Shown here piece by piece: positions 52,621 through 62,115 of a stretch of DNA of 64,000 nucleotides; the first letter of the stretch is position 1; the number at the start of each line of letters is the position of its first letter. Source of the stretch: Bacteroides propionicifaciens DSM 19291 = JCM 14649 (GTDB taxonomy: Bacteria; Bacteroidota; Bacteroidia; Bacteroidales; Bacteroidaceae). Below the pieces are notes generated by a model, which was not told the origin of the DNA, did not search any database, and saw only the letters and a list, made by a program, of their open reading frames with translations. Both the position numbers and the translations under genes were made by a program. Location: contig NZ_AQWS01000007.1 of the NCBI RefSeq assembly GCF_000375405.1, forward strand, positions 22,779-86,778, read 5' to 3'.

Positions 52621-53252
52621 AAGTTAAGGTTTGTGGAATGAAGTATGCTGACAATATAGAAGCGTTATCTCATTTGCAGGTAGACTATCTTGGGTTTATC
52701 TGCTATCCTAAATCACCGCGATATATTGATTTAAATAACGAAGTTCTAGCTCAAAACATGTCAAAGATAAACTCTTCAATCCAACGTGTTGGTGTATTTG
52801 TTAATACGAGCTTAGAAGATATTAAAGCGTCTGTTGAGCAGTATCATTTCGACTTGGTTCAGTTGCATGGGGGTGAATCACCTAGTTTCTGTAAGCAAGT
52901 TCAAAGCTTTATACCTGTGATAAAAGCTTTTAGTTTAGAAAGCAAAGAAGACTTGAAGTCAATAGCCGATTACGAGCGAGCTTGTAGTTATTTTTTATTT
53001 GATACAAAGACTACAGCTTACGGAGGATCGGGACGCAAGTTTAATTGGGATTTACTCGAAGCTTACAACGGCACTACACCTTTCCTACTTAGTGGTGGTA
53101 TTGGTATCGGCGATGCTTACCGAATAAAAGAACTCAAGCATCCACTTTTGCTAGGGGTTGACCTGAATAGTCGGTTCGAAATCGAGCTTGGGCTCAAAAA
53201 TATTAATCAATTAGAAACCTTTATAAAACAACTCAACGATGAATCGAATTAA
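52614..53252 (+). CDS. trpF: Phosphoribosylanthranilate isomerase
   Basis: A 212-aa TIM-barrel isomerase. The N-terminal KVKVCGMKYADNIEAL carries the catalytic Cys, YLGFICYPKSPRYI, FDLVQLHGGES, FLFDTKTTAYGGSGRKFNW (catalytic Asp) and PFLLSGGIGIGDA follow. Overlaps of 7 bases with trpC and 14 bases with trpA indicate tight translational coupling. Confidence 0.95.
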   Translation: MLKVKVCGMKYADNIEALSHLQVDYLGFICYPKSPRYIDLNNEVLAQNMSKINSSIQRVGVFVNTSLEDIKASVEQYHFDLVQLHGGESPSFCKQVQSFIPVIKAFSLESKEDLKSIADYERACSYFLFDTKTTAYGGSGRKFNWDLLEAYNGTTPFLLSGGIGIGDAYRIKELKHPLLLGVDLNSRFEIELGLKNINQLETFIKQLNDESN

Positions 53253-54012
53253 TATACTTTTTAGAAATAAGAAAAGCGATATCTTGTCTGTATACTTTAC
53301 AGCTGGTTATCCAAAACCGGAATCTACTTTGCCTACCATTAAAGCTTTGGAGGCTGGGGGTGTTGATCTACTCGAAATTGGTATTCCTTTTTCAGACCCT
53401 ATGGCCGATGGCCCCACTATTCAGCAGAGTAGCAAAATAGCACTCGATCAAGGCATGAGCTTGAAACTGCTATTCTCACAACTCAAAGATGTTCGAAAGG
53501 AGGTTTCAATTCCGTTAATCCTCATGGGTTATCTTAATCCAATCTTGCAATTTGGTTTTGAATCGTTTTGCGAGCATTGTCAGTCGGTTGGTATTGATGG
53601 TGTAATTATCCCTGACCTACCGTTCAACGAATATATTGAAGATTATAAGCTGGTTGCTGAGAAGTATAATATAAAGATTATTATGCTCATTACCCCTGCA
53701 ACTTCGGAGTCACGGATTCGTCTGATCGACCAGAATACCGATGGGTTTATCTATGTGGTTTCTTCAACAGCTGTAACAGGTTCTCAAGATAAGTTTGGTG
53801 ATCCCCTGCAAGACTACTTCAAGCGTGTAGATGCTATGGGTTTAAAGAATCCTAGACTGATTGGTTTTGGTATTTCAAATGCTCAGACACGAGAGGCCGC
53901 AAATCGTAATGCCCAAGGTGTCATTGTAGGTAGCAAGTTTATTCAGCTTCTGGGGCAAGAAGCCTCACCAGAAAAAGCTGTTTGTCGTTTGAAGCAGGAT
54001 TTAGGAGTTTAA
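53239..54012 (+). CDS. trpA: Tryptophan synthase alpha chain
   Basis: A 257-aa TIM-barrel lyase. LSVYFTAGYPKPE, DLLEIGIPFSDPMADGPTIQ (catalytic Glu and Asp), LMGYLNPILQFG, GVIIPDLPFNE, GFIYVVSSTAVTGSQ and GFGISNA are all in place. It cleaves indole-glycerol phosphate to indole, which tunnels to TrpB. It is the last gene of the operon. The ATG at 53239 overlaps trpF by 14 bases, and is supported by the family N-terminus. Confidence 0.96.
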   Translation: MNRINILFRNKKSDILSVYFTAGYPKPESTLPTIKALEAGGVDLLEIGIPFSDPMADGPTIQQSSKIALDQGMSLKLLFSQLKDVRKEVSIPLILMGYLNPILQFGFESFCEHCQSVGIDGVIIPDLPFNEYIEDYKLVAEKYNIKIIMLITPATSESRIRLIDQNTDGFIYVVSSTAVTGSQDKFGDPLQDYFKRVDAMGLKNPRLIGFGISNAQTREAANRNAQGVIVGSKFIQLLGQEASPEKAVCRLKQDLGV

Positions 54013-54022
54013 TAAATTGATC

Positions 54023-54607
54023 TTATTTGCTAGTCGCGTTTTTGGCAAACTTACGGCGGATTCTGCTGAGTGTCTCTTGAGAAATAGCCAAGTACGAAGC
54101 GATTTGTCCCAGAGGAACACGCTGAAAGATATCAGGTGAACTGCTCAGAAGTTTTTCATAACGCTGGAGGGCTGTTTGGGTTTGAAGTGAGGCAACACGC
54201 TCTTCAAATTCCATACAGTACTCTTCGGATAGTTTTCGGCCAATGGTATTCATCTCTTCCGATTCCTTATATAGCTGATTGAAATCAGTATCTTTAACAT
54301 AATAGATAGAAGAGTCTTCGAGGAGTTGAATGTTTTCGAATGATCGTATCTTGAAGAAGAAGGCCGAGCTAAAAGCTACTTGATTCTCTTTGCAGAACCA
54401 AGTCGTAACTTCTTTTCCTTCACGTTCGTAGTAGAAACGCATGATGCCCTTCTCGAGGATATACAAACCAGTCGTGAGTTGTCCTTTGAGGAGTAAATGT
54501 GCCCCTTTCGGTTTAGTACAGTGCTGAATTAACGGTAAAAGTAGCTTTTCTGTCTCAGTACTAATTGTTCCGTATTTTCTTAAGTTATCTATGAAAAAGT
54601 GGGGCAT
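54023..54607 (-). CDS. Crp/Fnr-family transcriptional regulator
   Basis: A 194-aa protein. Residues ~20-115 form a cyclic-nucleotide-binding fold (KGAHLLLKGQLTTGLYILEKGIMRFYYEREGKEVTTWF). The C-terminal helix-turn-helix includes VPLGQIASYLAISQETLSRIRRKFAK. The cNMP-contact RxS pattern and the Fnr cysteine cluster are both absent, so the effector is unknown. Similar short regulators are common in Bacteroidetes. It converges on trpA with a 10-base gap, and a hairpin with a U-rich tail lies ~110 bases upstream of its start. Confidence 0.85.
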   Translation of the reverse strand: MPHFFIDNLRKYGTISTETEKLLLPLIQHCTKPKGAHLLLKGQLTTGLYILEKGIMRFYYEREGKEVTTWFCKENQVAFSSAFFFKIRSFENIQLLEDSSIYYVKDTDFNQLYKESEEMNTIGRKLSEEYCMEFEERVASLQTQTALQRYEKLLSSSPDIFQRVPLGQIASYLAISQETLSRIRRKFAKNATSK

Positions 54608-54711
54608 AGCTTATCTGCTTCTAGTTTAATGAACTCAAAAATACGACTTAATCTGATTAAAGCGAAGTAGATTAAGTCAAATCATTTGTCTCTCATTGCT
54701 TATGGATATAA

Positions 54712-54840
54712 AAAGAAGCCGTGTTCAATAATCACTTATTAAACACGGCTGTAAAAGTAATACCCGTATAATGTAATATGTAGATATTCAGAGGTTAAAA
54801 ACAGTTTATTATATTGAATCGTAAATGTGGGTATTACATC
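54712..54840 (-). ncRNA. Possible small RNA or structured leader
   Basis: On the minus strand a 9-base inverted repeat (GTAATACCC at 54829-54837 and GGGTATTAC at 54757-54765, both as read on that strand) encloses ~63 bases and is followed at once by a hairpin AGCCGTGTT...AACACGGCT (54717-54750) and TTCTTTTTAT. A structured stretch ending in an intrinsic terminator, with no ORF, fits a ~130-nt sRNA. It could instead be a terminated leader of the Crp/Fnr gene. No clear promoter is visible; the remaining stretch 54841-54990 shows nothing else. Confidence 0.35.
54717..54750 (-). terminator. Terminator upstream of the Crp/Fnr gene
   Basis: AGCCGTGTT-TAATAA...TTATT-GAACACGGCT on the minus strand, a stem of about 14 pairs with one bulge, followed by TCTTTTTAT. 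It lies between the panB terminator and the regulator gene, so it must terminate another minus-strand transcript or attenuate the regulator's own. Confidence 0.6.
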
Positions 54841-54993
54841 AAAGCAAATCATCTAACTTAAGCCAGTGCAAACTATTAAGAAAATCAATAGTATCTCTGT
54901 CTTTAACCTATCTGCTAATTTATATAAAATAAATATATTTTTTGTACTATCTAGCCTCTAGTTTTTATGTTTAATAACACGCTCAGGCATAAA

Positions 54994-55033
54994 TAATAAG
55001 CCACCAAAGCTTAATTTCCTTGGTGGCTTATTA
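54994..55033 (-). terminator. Terminator of panB
   Basis: A 14-base perfect stem (TAATAAGCCACCAA / TTGGTGGCTTATTA) with a 12-base loop, 30 bases after the panB stop on the minus strand. The T-tract beyond it is weak (TTTATG). Confidence 0.7.
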
Positions 55034-55062
55034 ATATGATTATATCTATCGAATTGAAATCC

Positions 55063-55884
55063 TTAATATTGTTCCGATTCGTTCGGGAAATCTTTGCTCT
55101 TTACATCACCAATATAGGCTTGAATTGCTCCAGTCATGACTTCTTCAAGGTTGGCATACCTGCGTAAGAACTTCGGTTTAAAGTCATTATTCATGCCTAA
55201 CATGTCCTGAATAACCAAAACCTGTCCGTCAACACCACCTCCAGCACCAATACCAATAACAGGGATGTCGAGCTCTCTGCTTACACGCTCGGCTAGTTCG
55301 GCAGGGATCTTTTCGAGAACCAAAGCAAAACAGCCAGCTTCTTGAAGTAAGCGAGCATCACGGATTAATTTGTCTGCTTCTGCATCATCTTTAGCACGTA
55401 AACCGTAGTTTCCATATTTGTTAATTGATTGAGGCATTAAGCCTAAATGGCCCATCACGGGAATACTAGAGTTAACGATCTTTCTGACAGTCTCGATAAT
55501 CTCTTCGCCTCCCTCAAGTTTTATAGCATCCACTCCAGTCTCTTTAATCATTCGGATAGCTGAAGCTACTCCTACAGAAGAGTCACCCTGATACGTACCA
55601 AATGGCATATCCAAAACAACTAGTGCTCTATTTACAGCACGTGTTACACATTTGCCATGATAAATCATCTCATCAAGTGTTATTGGGAGAGTTGTGCTAT
55701 AGCCAGCCATGACATTGGCAGCAGAATCACCAACAAGTATAATCTCCATTCCTGAACGATCTACAATGCCTGCGGTAGTGTAGTCGTAAGCAGTAAGCAT
55801 AGATATTTTTTCACCTGCTTGCTTCATTTCAGCAAGTGTGTGAGTCGTAATCTTTTTTTTGTTATCTGATATATAACCAGCCAT
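55063..55884 (-). CDS. panB: 3-methyl-2-oxobutanoate hydroxymethyltransferase
   Basis: A 273-aa TIM-barrel enzyme that makes ketopantoate in the pantothenate/CoA pathway, using methylenetetrahydrofolate. Motifs: [42 protein letters not shown] (metal site), [45 protein letters not shown] and [23 protein letters not shown]. Length is typical. A single gene, not with panC or panD. Confidence 0.95.
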   Translation of the reverse strand: MAGYISDNKKKITTHTLAEMKQAGEKISMLTAYDYTTAGIVDRSGMEIILVGDSAANVMAGYSTTLPITLDEMIYHGKCVTRAVNRALVVLDMPFGTYQGDSSVGVASAIRMIKETGVDAIKLEGGEEIIETVRKIVNSSIPVMGHLGLMPQSINKYGNYGLRAKDDAEADKLIRDARLLQEAGCFALVLEKIPAELAERVSRELDIPVIGIGAGGGVDGQVLVIQDMLGMNNDFKPKFLRRYANLEEVMTGAIQAYIGDVKSKDFPNESEQY

Positions 55885-55998
55885 AATAAATTAAATTAAA
55901 TATGAGTCTGCTCTAAGCTAAGAACAGGTAATTCAAAATCATTCTTAAAGTTTAGGTTTATTCTGATACTACTCGACTTAAGATTTCGTGAATAGAAA

Positions 55999-57090
55999 TC
56001 AACGAGGGGCTTTCTTATATAAGAAGAAAGCAATAAACATATAGACAATATTGGGAATCCACATAGCTAGTGCTGGAGAAACCATACCAGTTACAGCAAA
56101 TGTAGCCGAAATGGTTTGGAACAGGATATACGAAAAGCTAAGTGCTAAACCTATTCCTAGATAGAGTCCCATCCCTTTTTTAGACTTTCTCGAAGATAGA
56201 GATGCCCCAATGATTGTGAGAATAAATGCAGCAAAAGACATGGCTATTCGCTTATGATATTCAATCTCATATTCTGTGGTGTTACCCAATCCTCTTCTCT
56301 TTTGCTTATCTATATAGGTGCTGAGTTCAGGATTAGTCATCATCTGTTGTTGATTCTTGAAGTCTAAGAAGTCGGAAGGCTCCATTGCAATGATTGTATC
56401 TAAACGAGCTCCACTGCTGACCTTTTCTTTCAACCCTTCAAATTGACGTAATGAATAATCTTTAATAGTCCACTTATTGACTGCAGTGGTGTCGTAGGTT
56501 ATAGAGCGAGCAGTCAAGTGAGATACAAGCTTCTTATCTTCGAATTTGTCAAGAATAAAGCGATATCCCGTTTTATTATAATCAGAATAGCGGTCAATAT
56601 AAGCTATTAATCCATCTTCAACATGTAATTGTATATTGCTCGCTGTAGTAGCTTTTCGCGGTTTGTAGTATATGTTTTCGAACTCCAACCTTGAGGCACT
56701 ACCTTTAGGAATAACATAGCTACCAAGTATGAATGTTGAGAGTGCAATTACTCCTGCCGATATCATGTAGGGCCGTAGAAATCGTGTAAAACTCATACCC
56801 GTCGACAGCATTGCTATGATCTCAGAGTTCTCAGCAAGTTTCGAGGTGAAGAATATAACAGCAATAAATACGAATAAAGCACTAAATAGATTGGCAAAGT
56901 AGGGGATGAAGTTCATGTAATAATCAAAAATAATAGCACTCCAAGGGGCATTATTATTCATGAACCTATCCATACGCTCGGTAAAGTCGAATACCACAGC
57001 AATAGATATCACAAGTGTTATTGCGAAAAAGTATGTTCCTAGGAATTTCTTAATTATATACCAATCTAAGCGTGATAATAGTCTTTTCAT
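55999..57090 (-). CDS. LptF/LptG-family LPS export permease
   Basis: A 363-aa YjgP/YjgQ protein. Three N-terminal helices (residues ~15-35, 55-85, 105-125, including NLFSALFVFIAVIFFTSKLAENSEIIAMLSTGMSF) are followed by a periplasmic beta-jellyroll (~130-265) and three C-terminal helices (MSFAAFILTIIGASLSSRKS, GMGLYLGIGLALSFSYILFQ). The EIIAMLSTGMS segment is the coupling helix for LptB. It belongs to the inner-membrane complex that extracts LPS for transport. Bacteroidetes often carry separate single LptF/G genes. It lies 13 bases after tgt. Confidence 0.9.
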   Translation of the reverse strand: MKRLLSRLDWYIIKKFLGTYFFAITLVISIAVVFDFTERMDRFMNNNAPWSAIIFDYYMNFIPYFANLFSALFVFIAVIFFTSKLAENSEIIAMLSTGMSFTRFLRPYMISAGVIALSTFILGSYVIPKGSASRLEFENIYYKPRKATTASNIQLHVEDGLIAYIDRYSDYNKTGYRFILDKFEDKKLVSHLTARSITYDTTAVNKWTIKDYSLRQFEGLKEKVSSGARLDTIIAMEPSDFLDFKNQQQMMTNPELSTYIDKQKRRGLGNTTEYEIEYHKRIAMSFAAFILTIIGASLSSRKSKKGMGLYLGIGLALSFSYILFQTISATFAVTGMVSPALAMWIPNIVYMFIAFFLYKKAPR

Positions 57091-57103
57091 CTTTCTGAGG
57101 CTT

Positions 57104-58234
57104 CTATAATCTTGTTGTAATTCTTTTTACCATCATAGGCTTCCAAGTTGAAAAGTCTCCAGCAATAATATGTTGACGTGCTTCATCAACCAGCCACAGA
57201 TAGAATGCTAAATTATGAATAGAAGCTATCTGCATAGCTAATAGTTCTTTAGCATGAAAAAGGTGACGAAGATAGGCTTTAGAATATAAAGTATCAACAA
57301 AAGAGGCTCCATCGGCTTCGATTGGTGAGAAGTCGAATTCCCACTTCTTGTTTTTCATATTCATAGTGCCATCCTTAGTAAATAACATCCCATTTCTACC
57401 GTTACGTGTAGGCATAACGCAGTCAAACATATCAACACCACGTTCGATGGCTTCGAGTATGTTCTCGGGTGTACCAACACCCATAAGGTAGCGTGGCTTG
57501 TCAGTTGGAAGAATCTCATTAACAAGTTCAATCATTTCATACATCTTCTCCGCAGGTTCGCCTACAGCTAAGCCACCAATGGCGTTGCCGTCGGCTCCTT
57601 TTGATGCAATATATTCTGCTGAAGCTCTGCGTAGGTCTGGATATACACAACCTTGAACTATAGGAAAGAGTGCTTGCTCGTATCCGTACTTGGGTTGAGT
57701 TTCGTTAAATTGGGTAAAACAACGATCCAGCCAACGATGCGTTAACTCCATTGATTGTTTTGCATAATCGTAGGTTGCAGTACCAGGAGGACATTCGTCG
57801 AAAGCCATTATGATGTCTGCACCAATTGTTCGTTGGATGTCCATCACCTTTTCAGGGGTGAAGAAATGCTTACTTCCATCAATATGTGATCTAAATTCAA
57901 CACCTTCTTCTGTAATCTTACGTATGCCAGCTAATGAGAAAACCTGAAACCCACCACTATCGGTAAGCATTGGCCCTGTAAAACTATTGAACTTATGCAA
58001 ACCTCCAGCACGTTCTAAAACCTCTAAACCTGGTCTTAAGTAAAGGTGGTAGGTATTACCCAAAATGATTTGAGCCTTAATGTCATCAAGCAAATCAGTT
58101 GCTTGAACTCCTTTAACACTTCCTACTGTACCGACAGGCATGAATATAGGTGTTTGAATTTGACCGTGTGCAGTAGTTAATAGTCCTGCACGCGCATTGC
58201 TTTTGGAGTCTGTATATTGTAATTGAAAATCCAT
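57104..58234 (-). CDS. tgt: tRNA-guanine transglycosylase lacking the zinc cysteines
   Basis: A 376-aa TIM-barrel enzyme that replaces guanine-34 of GUN-anticodon tRNAs with preQ1 (queuosine pathway). LTDSGGFQVFSL holds the active-site Asp, GNAIGGLAVGE binds the base, PRYLMGVGTPENILEAIERGVDMFDCVMPTRNGRNG holds the nucleophilic Asp and tRNA-binding residues. The family normally continues with a CxCxxC zinc cluster before YSRAYLRHLF. Here the same place reads SPIEADGASFVDTLYSKAYLRHLF without any Cys, so the structural zinc site is missing or replaced. It lies 17 bases from lon and 13 from the lptG-like gene. Confidence 0.95.
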   Translation of the reverse strand: MDFQLQYTDSKSNARAGLLTTAHGQIQTPIFMPVGTVGSVKGVQATDLLDDIKAQIILGNTYHLYLRPGLEVLERAGGLHKFNSFTGPMLTDSGGFQVFSLAGIRKITEEGVEFRSHIDGSKHFFTPEKVMDIQRTIGADIIMAFDECPPGTATYDYAKQSMELTHRWLDRCFTQFNETQPKYGYEQALFPIVQGCVYPDLRRASAEYIASKGADGNAIGGLAVGEPAEKMYEMIELVNEILPTDKPRYLMGVGTPENILEAIERGVDMFDCVMPTRNGRNGMLFTKDGTMNMKNKKWEFDFSPIEADGASFVDTLYSKAYLRHLFHAKELLAMQIASIHNLAFYLWLVDEARQHIIAGDFSTWKPMMVKRITTRL

Positions 58235-58251
58235 TAATTCTGTTTAAGCTA

Positions 58252-60723
58252 TTATTTCTTATCTTCTTTCTCGACAGTAAGTTGGACTGGATTCTTTACT
58301 TGCTCATCGGTGAGGGCGATATCAAGTACTTCACGAATCTCACGTACAAAATGGAAAGTTAAGCCTTTAATATAAATATCTTGAATCTCTTCAATATCTT
58401 TTTTGTTGTCTTCACTTAAAATAATGTCCTTTATACCTGCACGCTTTGCAGCAAGTATCTTTTCTTTGATACCACCAACTGGCAAGACTCTTCCTCTGAG
58501 TGTGATTTCGCCTGTCATCGCTAAATTAGGTTTAATCTTGCGTTGAGTTAAGGCTGAAGCCAGGGAGGTTGCCATCGTGATTCCTGCTGAAGGACCATCT
58601 TTAGGGATAGCGCCTTCGGGCACGTGCACGTGGAAGTTCCAATTCTCAAAAACAGACTCGTCAATATTAATATCGGTAGCATGTGTTTTAATGTATTCTA
58701 GAGCTAGTACTGCCGACTCTTTCATTACATCACCTAAGTTTCCAGTAAGGGTGAGCTTGCCTCCCTTATCTTTGCTTTTGCTTAAACTTGTTTCTACGAA
58801 TAAAATTTCACCACCAACAGCTGTCCAAGCAAGTCCTGTAACAACACCAGCATATTCATTACCTTGGTATTTGTCTCTTGAGAAGTAAGGTGCTCCAAGC
58901 AACTCTTTTAAGTCTTCTACTTTCACTTCAACTGGCTCAATCTTGTCTTCGGCAGCAAACTTAACTGCCACTTTACGTAAAATCTTACCAATAATCTTCT
59001 CTAGGTTACGCACACCGCTTTCTCTGGTATAGCTTTCAACTAAAGCTTCTAGCGTTTTTTTTGGTAGCTTAACATCGCCTTTTTTCATACCTGTGTTGGT
59101 AAGCAATTTGGGTAGGAGATGCTTGCGCGCTATTTCTACTTTTTCTTCTGTTATATATCCACTAACCTCAATAAGTTCCATACGGTCTAATAGAGGTTCT
59201 GGAATAGCATTGATATTATTAGCTGTAGCTATGAACATCACTTTAGATAAGTCGTAGTCGATATCTAAGTAATTATCATGGAAGGTTGAGTTCTGCTCTG
59301 GATCTAAAACCTCAAGCAATGCAGAAGCTGGATCACCCTGATTGGAGGATCCTAATTTATCAATTTCATCAAGAATAAATACAGGATTCGATGAACCTGC
59401 TTTAATCAAACTTTTGACGATACGTCCAGGCATTGCACCAATATAGGTACGACGGTGACCTCTAATTTCAGATTCGTCGTGAACCCCACCTAAAGACATA
59501 CGGATGTATTTTCTTTTTAAGGCATCAGCAATTGAGCGTCCTAGTGAAGTTTTACCAACCCCAGGAGGGCCATAAAGACAGATAATTGGCGACTTCATAT
59601 CTTGTTTTAGCTTAAGCACTGCAAGATGTTCGAGAATTCGCTCCTTAACTTTGTCTAGGCCATAGTGATCTCTGTTAAGGATTTTCTCTGCACTAGGTAG
59701 GTTATGGTTGTCTTTGGTAAACTCATTCCAAGGTAGGCTTAGCATGGTTTGAACATAGTTCATCTGGATACTAAAGTCGGGAGATTGTGTGTTAGTACGT
59801 TCTAATTTATCGACCTCTTTATTAAAGATTTCGTATACCTCATCACTCCACATTTTTTGCTCGCCTTTCTCGCGTAGCTCTTCAATTTCTTCTTCCTGGC
59901 TGTTGCTGCCAAGTTCATTCTGAATGGCTTTTATTTGTTGTTGCAGGAAATACTCTTTTTGTTGCTGATCAATATCTTCACGAGTTCTCATCTGAATTGA
60001 AGCTTTGATATCTGCAAGTTGTACTTCTCTGTTTAGGATACGTAGTAATTTGTTGGCACGCTCACGAAGAGAGTCTATCTGTAATAGCTGCATTTTCTCT
60101 TCCATAGGGAAAGGCAAATTAGTACAGATAAAGTTGATTAAAAACATCTGGTTGTTGATGTTCTTAATACCAAAAGCAGACTCAGGATTCATCGTGTCTG
60201 CAGTTCTTATATAACGGATTGTTAAATCCTTGCAAGTTTCAACCAATGCAATGTCTTCTTCGTTTTCTTTATCCAAAAGCACCTCATTCAATAGAGTAAC
60301 TTCTCCCTTCAAATAAGGAGTCTCTTCAGTAATCGAATTTAATGTCATTCTGCGTACGCCTTGAAGAATTACCGTTACGGTTTGGTCGGGCATTTCAAGT
60401 GTACGAACGATTTTAGCAATGCAGCCAGTTTCGTATAGATCTTCAAACTTAGGTTGATCTGTTTGTGCTTTTTTCTGGCAAGCAACAGCAATATAGCCCT
60501 GATTTTGTTCAGCGTCTTTTACAAGTCGAAGTGAGGATGCTCTCCCTACAGCTACGGGTAAAAACACACCAGGGAACAAAACCATGTTGCGCAATGGTAA
60601 TACGGGAATCGCTTGCTCGATTTCAATATCCATCATTTGCTCTTCACTTCCTTCGAAGTCGGCAATTAACGATAAGGTATTGCTTCCAGCGTCTTCCATC
60701 TCTTTCATATATATATTATCCAT
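58252..60723 (-). CDS. lon: ATP-dependent protease Lon
   Basis: About 823 aa from ATG 60723. The frame is open to 60819, but a TAACTTTG promoter box at 60775-60782 lies inside that extension. The N-terminal LON substrate-binding domain ([21 protein letters not shown]) is followed by a coiled coil, and the AAA+ core has [27 protein letters not shown] and a sensor [17 protein letters not shown]. The C-terminal protease domain has [19 protein letters not shown] with the catalytic Ser and [14 protein letters not shown] with the Lys. It degrades damaged and regulatory proteins. Confidence 0.96.
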   Translation of the reverse strand: MDNIYMKEMEDAGSNTLSLIADFEGSEEQMMDIEIEQAIPVLPLRNMVLFPGVFLPVAVGRASSLRLVKDAEQNQGYIAVACQKKAQTDQPKFEDLYETGCIAKIVRTLEMPDQTVTVILQGVRRMTLNSITEETPYLKGEVTLLNEVLLDKENEEDIALVETCKDLTIRYIRTADTMNPESAFGIKNINNQMFLINFICTNLPFPMEEKMQLLQIDSLRERANKLLRILNREVQLADIKASIQMRTREDIDQQQKEYFLQQQIKAIQNELGSNSQEEEIEELREKGEQKMWSDEVYEIFNKEVDKLERTNTQSPDFSIQMNYVQTMLSLPWNEFTKDNHNLPSAEKILNRDHYGLDKVKERILEHLAVLKLKQDMKSPIICLYGPPGVGKTSLGRSIADALKRKYIRMSLGGVHDESEIRGHRRTYIGAMPGRIVKSLIKAGSSNPVFILDEIDKLGSSNQGDPASALLEVLDPEQNSTFHDNYLDIDYDLSKVMFIATANNINAIPEPLLDRMELIEVSGYITEEKVEIARKHLLPKLLTNTGMKKGDVKLPKKTLEALVESYTRESGVRNLEKIIGKILRKVAVKFAAEDKIEPVEVKVEDLKELLGAPYFSRDKYQGNEYAGVVTGLAWTAVGGEILFVETSLSKSKDKGGKLTLTGNLGDVMKESAVLALEYIKTHATDINIDESVFENWNFHVHVPEGAIPKDGPSAGITMATSLASALTQRKIKPNLAMTGEITLRGRVLPVGGIKEKILAAKRAGIKDIILSEDNKKDIEEIQDIYIKGLTFHFVREIREVLDIALTDEQVKNPVQLTVEKEDKK

Positions 60724-60774
60724 AATCAGTTCTTTAATTGTTATTATGTCACAATGGCAGACACAAAACGCCTG

Positions 60775-60782
60775 CAAAGTTA
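60775..60782 (-). promoter_or_regulatory. -7 box (TAACTTTG) for lon
   Basis: A perfect minus-strand TAnnTTTG box 51 bases upstream of the preferred lon start at 60723. No heat-shock-type CIRCE or HAIR element is visible nearby. Confidence 0.55.
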
Positions 60783-60868
60783 ATCTATTCTTTATTAATT
60801 GTAATAAGATAAGGTACATATTATAAGCAAATAGGGTGCCAAAGTCTTATTAGTCTTAGTTTAAATAC

Positions 60869-60876
60869 TAATTTTG
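60869..60876 (+). promoter_or_regulatory. -7 box (TAATTTTG) for the trmN6-like gene
   Basis: A perfect TAnnTTTG box 28 bases before the ATG at 60905. Confidence 0.5.
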
Positions 60877-60904
60877 CAATATTTAATTATTTAGCAAATT
60901 TATC

Positions 60905-61612
60905 ATGGCAACTCCTTATTTTAGGTTTAAGCAATTTACTGTTTGGCACGATCGATGTGCAATGAAAGTTGGGACTGACGGGGTCTTGCTCGGTGCTATT
61001 GCACCTATATATAACAAATCAAATGTGCTTGATGTTGGTACGGGTTCAGGTTTAATTGCCTTAATGCTTGCGCAAAGAAACTCCACAGCTGAAATAACAG
61101 CTATCGAACTTGATGCTGATGCTGCCCAGCAGGCAAGAGAAAACTTTGATAAATCTCCATGGGCGACTCGTCTTACGCTTCATAACCTAAACTTTAAATA
61201 CTTTAATCATCCTGATAAGTTTGATCTTATTGTATCGAATCCACCCTATTTTGTTAACTCTTTGCTTTCGCCTAGTATTGCTAAGAATGCTGCAAGGCAT
61301 ACCGAAGGTCTGAGCTTTACCGATTTGTTGTCAGGTGTTGCCAGGCTCTTGACTGATGAAGGAATAGCATGCTTCATCTTACCTATTGAAGCAAAAGATA
61401 ATTTTACTGCAATTGCGCAATCTCTAAAACTCAATCTTACACGTTGTATTCAAATTCAAACTAATCTCGGAGGCAAAATAAGAAGAGTGATATTAGAGTT
61501 TCAATTTAAGGAGAGCGACCTAGTAGAGGAGGATTTACTAATTGAGATTGAGCGACATAAGTATAGTTCAGCATATATTGAACTTACCAAAGAGTTCTAT
61601 TTAAATATGTGA
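60905..61612 (+). CDS. trmN6: tRNA1(Val) (adenine37-N6)-methyltransferase
   Basis: A 235-aa Rossmann-fold methyltransferase of the YfiC/TrmN6 family. FRFKQFTVWHDRCAMKVGTDGVLLGA is the conserved N-terminus, VLDVGTGSGLIALMLAQR is SAM motif I, and SNPPYFVNSL contains the NPPY motif of adenine-N6 methylases. RHTEGLSFTDLL and FILPIEA close the active site. It methylates A37 of tRNA1Val in E. coli; the target here is inferred from the family. A single gene, divergent from lon. Confidence 0.9.
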   Translation: MATPYFRFKQFTVWHDRCAMKVGTDGVLLGAIAPIYNKSNVLDVGTGSGLIALMLAQRNSTAEITAIELDADAAQQARENFDKSPWATRLTLHNLNFKYFNHPDKFDLIVSNPPYFVNSLLSPSIAKNAARHTEGLSFTDLLSGVARLLTDEGIACFILPIEAKDNFTAIAQSLKLNLTRCIQIQTNLGGKIRRVILEFQFKESDLVEEDLLIEIERHKYSSAYIELTKEFYLNM

Positions 61613-61647
61613 TAATAATATTTTGTTTAATTATTTCGCTTAAAAAC

Positions 61648-61678
61648 TTTGCAGTAAATAAAATTACTTTTATCTTTG
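61648..61678 (+). promoter_or_regulatory. Promoter of tRNA-Pro (TTTG-N19-TATCTTTG)
   Basis: TTTG at 61648-61651 and TATCTTTG at 61671-61678 with a 19-base spacer match the Bacteroidetes consensus exactly, about 33 bases before the mature tRNA 5' end. Confidence 0.75.
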
Positions 61679-61710
61679 CAACGCTTTAGACAGGCAATTG
61701 TCTTTGAGCA

Positions 61711-61785
61711 CGGGGTGTAGCGCAGCCCGGTTAGCGCACCTGCTTTGGGAGCAGGGGGTCCCAGGTTCGAATCCTGGTACCCCGA
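61711..61785 (+). tRNA. tRNA-Pro (anticodon TGG)
   Basis: A 75-base cloverleaf: acceptor CGGGGTG/TACCCCG with discriminator A, D-loop with AGCCCGGTTAGC, anticodon stem CCTGC/GCAGG around loop TTTGGGA (anticodon TGG at 61746-61748), and T-arm CCAGG-TTCGAAT-CCTGG. The C1-G72 start pair fits bacterial proline tRNAs. CCA is not encoded. Confidence 0.96.
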
Positions 61786-61789
61786 CACA

Positions 61790-61826
61790 AAAGGAGCTTT
61801 AGAATATTCTAAAGCTCCTTTCCTTT
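61790..61826 (+). terminator. Terminator after tRNA-Pro
   Basis: A perfect 16-base palindromic hairpin (AAAGGAGCTTTAGAAT / ATTCTAAAGCTCCTTT at 61790-61821) followed by CCTTTTATAA, directly downstream of the tRNA. Confidence 0.8.
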
Positions 61827-61878
61827 TATAATCCTCTATTTACTAAATAGTTCGATTGTCATTCTTTCGTGATCCGTT

Positions 61879-62115
61879 TTACTCGCCCTTAGCCGCGTGA
61901 ATTTCGATTTCAATTTTGATTTCGGGCATACCAAGTGCTGAGATATAGCCAATGGTCATTGATGGATAATTACTGCCAAATAAATCGTCCCATAGGGGAT
62001 AGAAGACATTATCCCAGTCGATCTCTTCTATAGCCCAAATATTCACTTTAGTTACATTGTCGGCATCCAAATCTTGACTTTCTAAAACTGGAGTTCCAGT
62101 TTCATATATCTTTTA
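61879..62115 (-). pseudogene. RidA/YjgF-family fragment
   Basis: The minus-strand frame from 62115 reads KIYETGTPVLESQDLDADNV, TKVNIWAIEEIDWDNVFYPL, SNYPSMTIGYISALGMPEIK, then IEIEIHAAKGE. This is the second half of a RidA (enamine/imine deaminase) domain; the usual end is ...YPARxxVEVxxLPxxxxVEIExIA. A TAA stop lies directly upstream and no N-terminal half is found, so the gene is truncated. No start with a promoter is evident. Confidence 0.55.

Noticed and set aside
60724..60819. N-terminal extension of Lon
   Set aside because: It has no LON-domain similarity and contains a perfect -7 promoter box; the start at 60723 fits the family.
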